Source of the DNA: Gyromitra esculenta
Taxonomy: Eukaryota; Ascomycota; Pezizomycetes; Pezizales; Discinaceae
Assembly (NCBI GenBank): GCA_038503075.1
Contig: JBCAML010000003.1
Location: forward strand, 1,302,001 to 1,366,000
Direction: 5' to 3'
DNA: 64,000 nt
Shown here: positions 47,861 through 59,350 of the stretch, one piece after another
Position numbering within the stretch: the first letter of the stretch is position 1
Layout of the letters: each line of letters begins with the position of its first letter
The notes under the pieces: generated by a model
What the model saw: only the letters and a program-made list of their open reading frames with translations
The model's database searches: none
What the model was told of the DNA's origin: nothing
Position numbers and translations under genes: made by a program

Positions 47861-49884
47861 GTTTTGGGCTTTGTTCTCCAATGTCAGGGTACTATTTTCA
47901 AGGTTCTTCAATCTCTACTCTAAGGTTCAATTTCAGCACCTTACACTTTGGCTACGTATACTGCTGTACGAGAATAGTGATATCGATAGTGATTTGACTA
48001 GAATAAAGGCCGAAGTATGCACCATTGAAGCCTATATCTCTCACGTTTTACTGAAAATTTCCCTTTGAGCAGGATTGCTTCCTGGGAAGTCCTAGAGTAG
48101 TTATTAATAGGGTAAATGAGTGATGTAGAAAAACGTGTGATAACTGTCACTCATTATTCCAATATTTGCCAATGATCGTGTGAGGTACGTGTGTGCCGCA
48201 TGTAATCTACAAGTAGAATGTGTGAGTGAATCTTAAAGCGGGAGGCAAGAGCATGAAGAGGCAAAACACAACTAAAAGTTCCTCGTCTTAGGTCAGGTTT
48301 AATAACGACACATCCTATGCTACCAGGAAATTTGTAGCACCAAGAAAACACAAACGTAGCTATCCAAACACTGTTAAATCCCCCGAAGTTATGATAGCAC
48401 GCGCTCTCCCACTGGTATTGCATTATTTCTGACAAACTTTATAATCATTCATCCTGAATCACTCGACTTACAGCACATTCCTCTGATAAGTCACCCAATC
48501 ATTCATGTCTAATCACTCGGCCAGCACTCTCAAGAACACAAGTAATCCGTGTTACTTTACCTACAGAAATTGTCGGACGGAAACCACAAAGTAGATTTAC
48601 ATTAGGTTCTCGCCACTCACGTTCATGATGCCACACTTAAAGGCGCCACCTAAAAGAGTAAAGATAGAAAAACACATCGGAAGCCCCGCCATTTTTCCCA
48701 GGCCGTATCGCCCAAAACAGCTTCTTTAGCACTTCACAAAACCCCTTCATCATTTACCTATCCTTTAGAAGGCATTCATACATCGTTCGACTCCTATATT
48801 TCAATAAACCTATATACATATTACTGTGGTTGTCCTAGGCTAACGGCAAACCTACTACAGTTTTAGAAAGAACGTCAAGTTCAAATTACGGTAGGGAATA
48901 CTAGTAATCAGCTGCTTCTTCAAAATTTCGTCTAGAAAACGTAATATAAGAAGAGCAGTATTCCAACTGCCATTCGAGGGATTTTTTTTTTCTTAAGAAA
49001 AAATCGTTCAATAGCTCTAATAACCCAATAGATCGCTTACAACCTCCGAAGTACGTCTTTATCAAAACGTAATGTCAAGCATACAGCTGATAGGCTAATA
49101 TCCTGCCAAACTTGGAAAAACTTCATATTGACTACAAAGCAGCTTTTTTTAGCAGAGCGGTTTTCTCTACTAGCAATCTGGCGGCTTTTTTTTTAATAAA
49201 AAAAGGGGGCTTTATAAGCAATGGGCATAGATTTTACTTTACTACATTCTGAATCAGACGTATTGTATTTTCGAGAACTAATTCTTATATGTTTATAATA
49301 ATAGCATTTTTTACAATATAGCAAAGTTGCACCATCGCTGCTGAAGCAGATACGCCCCTTTTCTAGTACTGTTGTTTCTAGGAGTGCGTTAGGCAGTACT
49401 CACTTTAGTTCAGAAGTCTCGTGTAAACAACATGTAATCAAGACGGGAAAGTTCGTCCCTATCCGCACTACCAAGATACTTCAATCACTTTTAATATTTC
49501 TGTGTAGCAGTCTAGAGTGTGTGGCAGCCTACATGTGGCATCATAATTATACATACGTACTCACAAGGAAGGCATTGAGGTAAAATAAAATAAAAACCCG
49601 CTATAATTTAACTATTTTGGAAAGGTAGTCAACTACTTTACAAACCAGATCCGAAAAATCGTCTCCCATACGTAACGAGAAAAAAAGCCGCCTGGACACA
49701 AAAACTCCGATATCACCCACTACCATACTTTTACCCCCGACCGACCAAACCAAAGACGCAAAGCCGTGAAAAAACGGCTGAATAAATGAGCATTACTTGC
49801 AGAAAGAAGAAACCCGGGGTAAACCTAATACAGGCATATTTAAAAGGGAAGACAAAAAAACAAAGGAAACACCTCGCAATAAAA
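47861..49884. other. AT-rich gene desert
   Basis: About 2 kb with no supported gene. Very AT-rich, with poly-T runs (48981, 49188) and a T8/A7G5 hairpin near 49186-49211. No sign of the missing ThrRS catalytic domain. The right end is the HUL4 3' flank. Confidence 0.55.
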
Positions 49885-52800
49885 TCAAGGAACTCCAAAC
49901 CCTTTGCCATTTTCCAAAGCCAATTTTAACTTCTCTCTCAACTTCTTCCGACTGCTGTACTCTGGTAACAACAATCTACCAAAACAAGTCAAACTCGTTG
50001 GCACCCTCTGTATCATTCAAAATTATCAGTCACCATTTCATCTAACGGAGTACTAAAAAACTTACGTCGCTATCTGGCCCATTCCTCTGAATAACAAACA
50101 TGATGCTCCCAATACCATTAACAGGGACCCTATCACTCGCCGTAACGAACTCCAACAATTGTCTCTTTCGCTCCGGTGGGAAAGCTTTAACGATAATCCA
50201 GAAGTCTTTGATTGTCTTATGCTCAGGCCCGTAACCGTCATCGTATCGTACCGTCTTCTCGAGACCCTCAATGTCGATGTCCTGGATACCTTCGACTAAA
50301 CTCTGCAGTGACGATGGAGTGAAAAGGCCTAACGCCTTCTTATCGAGCACGGCAAGAAAACCCTTCTCGAAAGCTTGATATTGGCGATGAATAGATCTAT
50401 CGGTGAGCCAAGATATGTAGTCCTTCACATATTGTTCTCGATTTTCATTGGTAACCACTTCTGATTCCTCCTCGGGCTCCTCCAAAACCGGTTCTGGTTG
50501 GGAGATTGCAGCCTCCGCTTGCTGTAGTGATTCCAGATCTTTCCCCTTCATTTTATCATCTGCCGGAGCGCTTTCTGTTTGTGGCTCCACCTCAAACTCC
50601 TGTTCCTCAGCTTCTTCTTCCACCTTAGGCTCTACCTCCGGGGAAGGCGGGTCCTCAAAAAGCTTCACACCCCCATCATGCTCCATAGGATTTCTACTTT
50701 CGGCTTGAACTTCATCTTCGTCTCCAGATTCATCCCCACTCTCCACTTCTTTTTCGTTTTCTTTCTCCACTTCTTTTTCCTGTTCCTTCTCCGCTTCCTC
50801 CACCTCCTCGTTCTTCTTTTCCTTTTCTTCTACTTTCATTTCTTCATTCTCCTTCCCCTTCTCCTCTCCATTTTCAAGCACAGCCGCGCTCTCCCTTCTC
50901 ACCTCCTCCTCCCCATTTTCAAGCACAGCTGCACTCCCCCTCCTCGCCTCCTCCTCAACATCTTCCCACGCCCCACTCTCCTCTCCCGGCCACTCCGCAA
51001 AAGTAACCGCATACCTCCGCCCCCTCACAGGTTCCGGACTATCTTCCCTATCTAGAACCTGCAACACATCATTCAGTCCTCCCAACCACGAATCTCTTTC
51101 ATCCTGAGTCGGCACCGGCAACCAGTTCTCCGGATCAAGTAGCCCCTCCGTCACAGGATCAGACTCCAACTTCTTCTTCCCCCCCTTCTTTTTGTTCTCC
51201 TTCTTCTTCGGGGGTGGCTTAACGATGGCCTCTTCAAGGAACTCGATCCCAGATTCTTTAGCTTTAAGCATATTGATATTTTTAACTTCTCCAAACGACT
51301 CGTAGGAGAAATCGTACGTGCGCATGAACACGTCTTCAACATCGCCTTGGTCCCACTCCAACAATTCTTTCAATCCACCCGCGAGATCGCTCCATCCGTC
51401 TTTAATATCCTCCAATCCTATTGGCTCCATTCCGAGTAGCTTTTGGTATAATACGCGAGGGAATGTAACCGGAAGAGTAACACCGTTATAGACCGCCAAC
51501 CCAACCAGCAACCCAAGTAATTCGAATTTATGAATTGGCTCAACAGGGCACACACTAAACCAACTCATTCGGCTCTTCTCGTCCGTGGTGAACATGCCAT
51601 ACTCAGGCCTCAATGCCTCCCGTAACGCAATGATGAAAAACTCCTGTTGCACACCACCATGGTCGACTCCTTCCTCACCGTTATTCGCAAAGCGAACCTT
51701 GAGAGGTCTTTGTAGCTCGCGGAGCTCGCGGCGGAAAACTTGGTTCAGGGCATCTTCGAGCACGGTCTCGCGGTTGACTTCCACGAGAAGATAGGTACTA
51801 AGAGCGATACGCATTCGACGAAGTAGATTGTCGTCGTCGTGGGGGCTAAGAAGAGAGGTATTCATGGACATTTGAGAGGTGAGACGGGCCATTGTCATGG
51901 ACTGCTCGTAGGCCTTGCTCATATGGGAGAGATTGACAGCACGGAAGTAGGTAACAAGGGAATGGGGCGGGAAAACGAATGGATAGTCGAGGAAATGAAC
52001 AATCTTGGGATCTGAAGTAGCATTGAGCCATTCCACCGGAACATCCTTAGAGTCGAAACGGTCTGACAGGACAGGCGTGTGAAAGTATTCAGGTTCGAGC
52101 CCGTAGGCTTTGTGATCGTCGTGGAGAATCTTCAATAATACCAAGCAACTTGCCACAATGCTGTTCCTCTTTGCCGACTCCTGTCCATCCCATGCTTTCA
52201 GAAGTACTGCTCTACACCACTCCAGCGCACATGTCCCCATCCCCCAACCTCCCCGTTCCCTATCAACCCCTCTCGCCGATTCCTCACCCAACTCCTTCGC
52301 CATATCCTTCTGCCGTTCCTTCCCCTGCACACTCCCGCACTTCGCAAAATACCCCTTCAGCCACCCAATGACATCCTTCCGAGATATCGAACTATATGCA
52401 ATTGCTTTTACGAGCCTCCGCATAAGACGCTCCGCCATTTCGCCCTCAAACACGAATCCGATCTCGCTCACAGCCCCAGATTCGCTAACTCTACCGCTAG
52501 CTCTCAACTTGCGCGTCGCCTCCCATTCCTCAGGTGTACTATAGGGAATAATAGCGGCGAGCACGTGCAACGTCAGTAAGAGCAATCTCGCAATATCTTT
52601 ATCTACCAATCCTGTACTAAATATGGTTTCGAGTCCCATCCACAGACTACGCAAGATCATATTCTCCCATTCCGGCACAGCCGCCAAGCTCTTCAAGGCT
52701 GCGTCAACCTCATACATATTGAGATCGATTTCCTCGGAGCCTGCGCCCTTCGCAACAAAACTGCTCAACAATGCCTCAGGTGTACTAAACACGTAGAATA

Positions 52801-54205
52801 AGCTCTGCCGCGCGAACATCTCCACTTCCTTCTTATGGTCCGCCGTGGCGGCGCTGCTTAAATGCATCTCCACTAGTGCAAAACAGATTTCCGGATCGAA
52901 TTTCGCCAGTGATTGCGGGGGTGCCACACACACTTCATTTGCCACAGTCTGTGACGATGATGTCGGTGCATGTTTCTCCCCCTTCGAAGGCGTAATTTGC
53001 GGGGTTTGGGGAACAAAATGACGTGGTTTCTGGTGATTGTGGTGCCCGCCGATTGGCGGTGGCGCTGGAGGTGGCATCACCCAGCCCCCAGGAGTAGACA
53101 GTTTAGCTTTTGCAGCGTTTGAGTGTGGTGTGGGCGTAACTACGGTTTTCGGTACAGGGTTGGAAGCTCGTCGTTTCTGGGCTGGAGGCGCCTGAAGGAT
53201 TTCCTGATGACGATGTTGAGAGACGGGCTCAGAGTCACGATGTAAACGGCCCGTGTCGATGAGCTCCATGGGGTTGGAGTGGAATTTGTATTTAGGAGGT
53301 TGCTCGTGTGGGGATGGAGGAACAGATTCGGGCTCGCGAGCACTGTGGAGATCGGCGAGCTTGGGGGGCGCTTTAGATGTTGGGGGAGTTACTTCTGGGG
53401 AGAATTTCAGGGCACCTGCCACAGGTGGGAGCCCGATCCATTCCACCATCTTTAGAGACATCGTGTTGAAGAGCTGTTGCGGAAATGATTTTGGATCCTT
53501 CAAGCCTTTGTCCGTAACGGTTTCCACCTCTCCTTTCCGACGCTTTTTCTTCTCCTTAGTCTCTGCAGGAACTTTTGTAACCTCTTTGTTTTCCTTCTCT
53601 GCGTCGTCGTCTTCATGGATCTCCTCCCTGAAGCTGCTATCCCTCGATGGTCCTTCCTTAGTTTCCTTCTCCTCTGACTGTGATGACATCACCGGCACCA
53701 CCGGCTTACCAGGGCAAAGAGCTTTGGACGGTTCATCCTGCGTTGCAAGATGGCATGCAATAATCCTAGCCGATAGTACTGTAAGTTTCCTACTCGCATT
53801 CGTATTCCGACTCAAAGTCTCTCGAAAAGTGTAGCATGTTGCCGTGTCGCAGCGAGTACGTTGGCAACCGTACAGCAGCTGGTTCATGTACCTGCATAGA
53901 TAATAACAGACTTCAAGTTAGTAACGCTTATCCCCGTCCCCCTTCTAAGAAAAGGGACTACAATTTAGGAAGTGCAACAAAAACAACAAAAAACAACAAC
54001 AAAGTGCAAAAAACTACCGTCTCACAAGACTCTGGAAGCCCCTCCGCCGCTCTGCATCCACCACAGATTCAATTTTGTCAGGCGCTCGGACGTGGATAGT
54101 GTTCGCAACGATTAACGGCGGGGCGTTTGCAGGTAGAACTGCATATTCGAGAGAATTCAGCCGTAGCGCGGTATCAGCAAGCGATTCGAGTTCCTTCGGT
54201 GCCAT
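49885..54205 (-). CDS. HUL4: HECT-type E3 ubiquitin ligase Hul4
   Basis: Three exons on the minus strand: 54205-54018, 53891-50066 and 50007-49885; 1378 aa. The introns are 126 nt (donor GTAGTT, acceptor TATGCAG) and 58 nt (donor GTAAGT, acceptor GATACAG). Hul4 is a fungal nuclear HECT ligase that works with Tfg/TRAMP-type quality control and adds ubiquitin through a Cys thioester. Visible: an AZUL-like N-terminal Cys motif (YMNQLLYGC, then CDTATC, and AC...ALCP), a long Pro/Lys-rich linker, a helical mid region, the HECT N-lobe ([40 protein letters not shown]), and the C-lobe [13 protein letters not shown]. The last 40 residues, including the catalytic Cys1346 in [17 protein letters not shown], lie in the 123-nt last exon. 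About 250 residues of acidic Glu/Lys repeats interrupt the HECT domain. Confidence 0.93.
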
Positions 54206-54688
54206 AACGATGGCAGGTTGGCGGGAGTGACCACGAACGAGTCACAAGACGGATCCAGATGCAAGGTACCCTATCTACTAGTAGATAGAGTTGAGCCGAT
54301 GATGAGAAACTGGGAGAAACTGGAAACAACCTGCAGGGATAGAGTCTATATTTTTCTAAAAGCTCAGCACGCTGTCTTTCTGATGGTGATGGTGGCGGTG
54401 GCGGTGGTGATGATGGATGGATGGAGAGCTTCTCGCGGCTCTTCTCACTCATGCTGCCTGAAATCTAAGGGTTAGGGTTATAATTGGTTCTCACCACCGG
54501 ATACGTGCAAGTCGAGTGACGTGATATGACTTTTGCCGCAACCTGTCCAGCTCACCATCAGCCGCCTACATGTGTTCATCAAATGGTACATGCACTCATT
54601 ATCCCTATCTCCCAGGCAGGTAATACGCTCAACCCGTAAGCACTCAAAGAAGAAAGGGATCCTATAACCCTTTTACAGTTTCAATGCG
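54206..54688. other. HUL4 upstream region and tRNA 5' flank
   Basis: HUL4 promoter side; a GGTGAT/GGCGGT trinucleotide-like run lies at 54383-54420 (plus strand). Nothing else seen. Confidence 0.5.
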
Positions 54689-54760
54689 GCGTGCTTGGTC
54701 TAACGGTTACGATTTTCGCTTCCCAAGCGGGAGAACGGGGTTCGACTCCCCGAGCACGCA
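54689..54760 (+). tRNA. tRNA-Gly (anticodon CCC)
   Basis: 72 nt. Acceptor GCGTGCT pairs with AGCACGC with discriminator A; D-arm GGTCTAACGGTTA; anticodon stem TTCGC/GCGGG around the loop TTCCCAA, giving CCC; T-arm with GGGGTTCGACTCCCC. No intron; no CCA encoded, as expected in a nuclear gene. A T-run typical of Pol III termination is weak. Confidence 0.93.
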
Positions 54761-55042
54761 TTATCGGGTTAATCATTTGGTCTTTGTCATTAGAAGTCTA
54801 AAGGTTAACCGGATAACTTGATTTTTAAACATCGAGCTTATAGTTTTACACTTCAAACTTGGAGGTACCTCTTCTGGTTAAGCAGCAATACATAAATGAG
54901 GTCGTGAGAAACATCATTGCTAGGTACCCATGTACAAATTCCCAACCTAAAATTCTCCCCCATCTCAATTTGTCCACCTATCCAACACCGTACTAGCCAA
55001 GCCGAGCGATTCAGTATGATTGCTTATGGTCTCCGAATTACA

Positions 55043-55107
55043 CCATGCTTGGTCTAACGGTTACGATTTTCGCCTCCTAAGCTGGAGAACGGGGTTCCGA
55101 GCACGCA
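55043..55107 (+). pseudogene. Broken tRNA-Gly copy
   Basis: Same D-arm and most of the anticodon arm as the neighbouring tRNA-Gly genes, but the acceptor 5' strand is CCATGCT (mismatched to AGCACGC), the anticodon loop reads CTCCTAA, the anticodon stem is disrupted, and seven bases of the T-arm 3' side are missing. It cannot fold as a normal tRNA. Confidence 0.88.
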
Positions 55108-55317
55108 CTCATATCTAGTTAGTCCTTCAAGCTTTCGAGTTTATGGGACTAACAAGATATTCCTACTTGTTAAACAATATTGGGCTTATAGTTTTATCCT
55201 TCATTCTTGGAGTTATCTCTTATAATTAAGTTGTAGCGCGCGAAAAACCACTACTGCGAATCACTGCACTGGCTAAGCTGAGTGATTCAGCACGATTGCT
55301 TTTAACCTCACACTACA

Positions 55318-55389
55318 GCGTACTTGGTCTAACGGTTATGATTTTCGCTTCCCAAGCGGGAGAACGGGGTTCGACTCCCCGAGTACGCA
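55318..55389 (+). tRNA. tRNA-Gly (anticodon CCC), second copy
   Basis: 72 nt, differing from the first copy at the acceptor (GCGTACT pairing with AGTACGC, a compensatory G-C to A-T change) and one base next to the D-arm (TTACG to TTATG). Anticodon loop TTCCCAA and T-arm are identical. The compensation suggests continued function. Confidence 0.92.
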
Positions 55390-56046
55390 ACAATTTCAAC
55401 GCGTTTTCCGTAGAACATCTACGGATCGGGAACGGAAAACGTGATGAAATTGAGAGCTTTTGTCTCAACACCAGGAGCGTCTAGGCAACCACCAGTGTCG
55501 TCTAACCTCTCTTTAGGAGCAGAAGCTATAAACTCTATTGCTAAAGACACGAAGCAACTCCCAACCAAGAGAACATTCTTATCACATTCCTATCCTTAGA
55601 ACAGCTGGTTCGTCTTGTTCGTGCGCGGCAGCGGTAGATACCCCGATACCCAAATGTACCTGGTCATGCTGACATGAGCCTTGTCGTTGCATTTTCCAGC
55701 TTTGGATACTCGCATGATCCTACCCCGCAGTCTTTTGGCACGTCCTGAGACAAAGACAGCAAGCCATGGTGATACGATGGAGTTACCGTGGGATCTGTCT
55801 GGTCGCTGGCGTTCCGCCGGCGAGTGTGGGGGTTCTGTGTCTTTCAAACAACGGGACATCTCTAACATAGCAACAACGATGGGCATCAGTCAAACGAGTG
55901 AGAATCAATGAAGATAATGTCTTGGCAGACACTTGTTATCGTACAGGAAGCTAGCTATCTTATCACATTCCCAACTCAACCTCTCTAGCTCCACTCCCAA
56001 TCCTCAGTGCATAAAAAAAAACTCTCAAAGATCTAGAAATACACGA
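55390..56046. other. Intergenic, asparaginase upstream region
   Basis: About 650 bp with no gene; GC-richer than neighbouring deserts. It contains the promoter and leader of the gene at 56047. In-frame TTG codons further upstream are not used as start. Confidence 0.5.
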
Positions 56047-57392
56047 ATGCAGTCTCGTCGCCCAGCGCTCGTGGTCCATGGCGGCGCTGGCTCAATCTCA
56101 CGGGCAAACTTACCGCCCGACAGTCCGCAATACGCAGCCTACGTTTCCTCGCTCCGAACGGTGCTGTCTACGATCCACCCGCGCCTCTTCGACGGCGCGA
56201 CGGCTCTCGAAGCTGCGACTGCCGCTGTGAAATTGTTTGAGGATAATCCGCTCTTTAACGCGGGCAAGGGTGCGGTGTTTAATTCGGATGGAAAGAACGA
56301 GCTGGAGGCGTCGGTGATGGTTACGCGTGGAGCGCAGAAGCGTGGTGTTGGAGTGGAGCTGCTGAGGCGCGTGAAGAACCCGATACTGCTTGCGAAGGAA
56401 TTGCTATTGCGGGGAGAAGGGGAGGGTTTGGAGGGGGAGACGGTGAAGCACAATTGTATCTCTGATGCTGAGGCGGAGCGGTTAGCGGGGGAGTGGGGAT
56501 GTGAGATTGTTGATGAGGGCTATTTCTGGACTGAGAGACGGTGGCGGGAGCATTTGCGCGGGCTAAAACAATCTGCTGGAGGGCAAATTGCGAAGTTTGG
56601 TGGTGGTGGTGGTAGTGGAGAAGGGGAATTGGAGGAGTATCTTCCACAGGGAACTGTCGGATGTGTCGCGTTGGATGTGTACGGCACTCTCTGTGTCGCG
56701 ACTAGCACGGGCGGGTTGACGAATAAGATACCAGGGCGCATCGGGGATACTCCAACATTAGGTGCTGGGTTCTGGGCGGAAGAGTGGGAAATTCCGGTCT
56801 CAGTATCTTCGGTTCCGCACAATGTTACTACCGTAGATCTTTCGTGGTTTCGCTGGGCTTTCGGGAGCTGTTTCCCCCGCGCGTCAGTGGAAACGGAGAT
56901 CCAGAATAGTAACGAGAAACAACCGTTGCTATTTCAATCTACGGGGCCCAGACAGAAAAAGACCAGAGCTGTAGCGCTCTCGGGAACTGGAAACGGAGAC
57001 TATTTCCTACGTCTTGCCGCGGCCCACTCTGTCGCGGCCCGGTGTCGCTTTGGTGGGATGGATCTACAGGCTGCAACAGAAGCAATGGTAGGGGTAGGTG
57101 GGGAGATGCAGGTTGCGGCTGGGGAGCGGTGGGGTAAGGGTGATGGAGAGGGTGGATTTATTGGAATTGATGAAGGGGGAGAGGTAAGAGTCTATCATTT
57201 CAATTTCTACACTAGTAACTACACACTCTTTAGTTCTCAACTCAAGCAGCGAAAAACTGTGTGGGCATGTCTTGCTAACGGGAAATATCATAGGTGGTGA
57301 TGGTAATGAACTGCGGTGGGATGTTCAGAGGATATGTTGACGATGAAGGGCAGATCAGAGTTGGTGTCTTTAGAGACGAGAAGGAGACGTAG
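56047..57392 (+). CDS. Plant-type L-asparaginase / isoaspartyl peptidase (Ntn hydrolase)
   Basis: Two exons, 56047-57183 and 57294-57392, with a 110-nt intron (donor GTAAGA, branch GCTAACG, acceptor ATAG), 411 aa. The family is made as an inactive precursor that cuts itself before a Thr, which then acts as N-terminal nucleophile; it hydrolyses L-asparagine and beta-aspartyl peptides in the cytosol. Visible: PALVVHGGAGSI at the start, ALEAATAAVKLFEDNPLFNA, GKGAVFNSDGKNELEASVM, the cleavage site GTVGCVALD with Thr203, TGGLTNKIPGRIGDTPTLGA, and GTGNGDYFLRLAAAHSVAAR. The C-terminal strand VVMVMNCGGMFRGYVDDEG comes only from exon 2. An insertion of about 70 residues follows the GAGFWAEEWE segment, as in other fungal members. 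Start: first ATG ahead of the HGGAG motif. Confidence 0.93.
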
Positions 57393-59350
57393 AAAGAAGG
57401 CTGTGGCGATGATGCATACCGCTAAGCATCAATTTACCATTACCATCATCACCAGGTTCCTCGCACACTCAGGGTTTTGCTGAAAGTGCAAGGCTGGTAA
57501 CATTCGGGATATCTGAGGATTTTCAACTGAAGAGCACTCTGGAGCAATACCTAGTGGGTTTAGTAGCAGTAGCAGTGGTAGTAGTACATGTACGCAGACT
57601 CGGAAACTCGGAAACTGTAGCTGAATAGAGTACATGTAGCTACATAGACGGTACGACGGGTACGGGTAGATATAGCTCACGCCCTAGACCGTTCTACCGT
57701 GGTAGCCGTAGAGATGAACGCGCAGTACACTTCAAGGCGTACTCTTTTAGTTATCCCGAGTAGCTACATATACTCGCACATATCACTGCGCAAGGCTAAA
57801 TGTTTTCTGCGGGAGATGGACGCAAATATGCTCGCAAAGGATGTTCCACGCGCTTCTGCACTAGAGCTGGGCTGCAGCACAGTCTGTGCATTGCTTTATC
57901 TCCGCTGGATGGATGGATGATGTTCGAAGAAGGCGGGGTTACTAAGCTAGCAGATATTGGAAATCCCACCCTTCCCGAAATCACTATCAATACTATCTCA
58001 GGTCTCGAAGATTACGATTGCTCCTTTTCGGTCATATGAGGGTGTGCAGTAAAGTGGGTATGTATTGTAAATAGCTATCTGCTGAGTAACATAGCATACA
58101 TACATTGCCGTCGGTAGTATTTGATTCCATCAAATGCACGTACTCTACAAACCCATCACCGATCAGAACACCTCGGAGGCGATAGCTCTTCACAGTAACG
58201 AGAACCATCGAGAGGCAATGCTATGCTCAGACATCCTGTTTTGGAACCCCACGGACGGGGGTTAGAAAATGAGGGGCGAATAGTGATTGTATGATACGGA
58301 GGACCATTCAAGCTATGTATTCGCTGCATCACACGTTCCCCGGTCATAACTGCCCCAAAGTCCCAACTGGTTCGCATGATATTAACGACTGCTCCAGACG
58401 GGGCAGCCAACTCGCTTTGATGGTGGCTGCGGAAAGTGCAGGGTGAGAAGACGGAGGTTCTGCATCGTGAATGGGCGGAATTTCCTGTCACTTCTGATAC
58501 GGCGGTTTCTCATGACGTATTAAACAACACGAGATCCTCGCCTAGGAACGCGTGAAGGAAAAGAAAAGAAAAAGAAGTAAACTAGAGACGGAGGCGAGGT
58601 GTTCAGTCTCTCTCTCTAATACGACTTGGGTTTGCCGTTGTCCGATTCCGATACGTGACAAAGATAGGCTTCCTCTGTGTTGGTCCATCCATTCTAGGGA
58701 CTCCCTGGGCCAGGCCTCTAGGACTCCCCCTGATTCACCAGTTTATGCCCCCGCGCGCACCGCCTCCACAGCCACATGTCACCCGCGTCAACCTCCCACA
58801 GAGTGCTGGCGCGGCACTGGCCAGGGCCAGCGAGCGAATGGGGGCTCGCCAGCGCAAACTCCAGCTCAGACCCCTCAGAGAAGAGGAGCAACATGGGGCT
58901 TCAGGCACGAGAGACACTACTGCGTAAGAGGTTCCGCTTACAGAGAGCCTGCAGAGACTGACATGGAGGGAGGGAGCAGGATGGCAGGCAACAAGCAGAG
59001 GACCGACAGCGTGGTGTTCTACCCGGCACCGTTTTATCTACTGCCCATTTCCTCCCCTCTTTCCCTGCTTCCTCCTCCTTCTTGTGCTTGTTTACATCAC
59101 GGTCCGGTCTATCGTCGAACCTTTCTATATACAATCATCCATTGCTGAACGAATTTTCATTAAATATCCCCAACACTCCTCGTTTTTCTGTTGACCAGAA
59201 ATAATATCTACAACACCACCACTAGTGGTAACGATCTCCAAGTCTATCCTGGTTCCTGGATTGCGGCTCTTCCAATAGCAACAGCAACAAACACAATCTG
59301 AGACATCTAGCAAATATCACCATCTTTAATATTCTCACGATTTAGCAATC
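57393..59350. other. Gene-poor interval
   Basis: About 2 kb without a supported gene. Contains two TACATGTA sites (57585, 57631) close together with GTAGTAG and CGGAAACT short repeats. The 198-codon frame at 58552-59148 is GC-skewed but motif-free. The last 250 bp form the leader of the next gene. Confidence 0.5.

Larger units (their letters stand above)
54689..55389. repeat. Tandem amplification of a tRNA-Gly unit with its flank
   Basis: Two spacers between the three tRNA copies are related: both contain CTTATAGTTTTA, then CTTGGAG, then a TCT-rich stretch ending in TTAAG, and later GATTCAG followed by ATGATTGCT or ACGATTGCT ahead of the next tRNA. Unit lengths are about 354 and 275 bp. The array arose by tandem duplication including the flank rather than by independent insertion. 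Confidence 0.75.

Noticed and set aside
50579..51055. Plus-strand Phe/Leu-rich frame
   Set aside because: Antisense shadow of the Glu/Lys repeat in HUL4.
58552..59148. 198-codon frame upstream of the gene at 59351
   Set aside because: Composition follows local GC content; no motif; three overlapping frames of equal quality.
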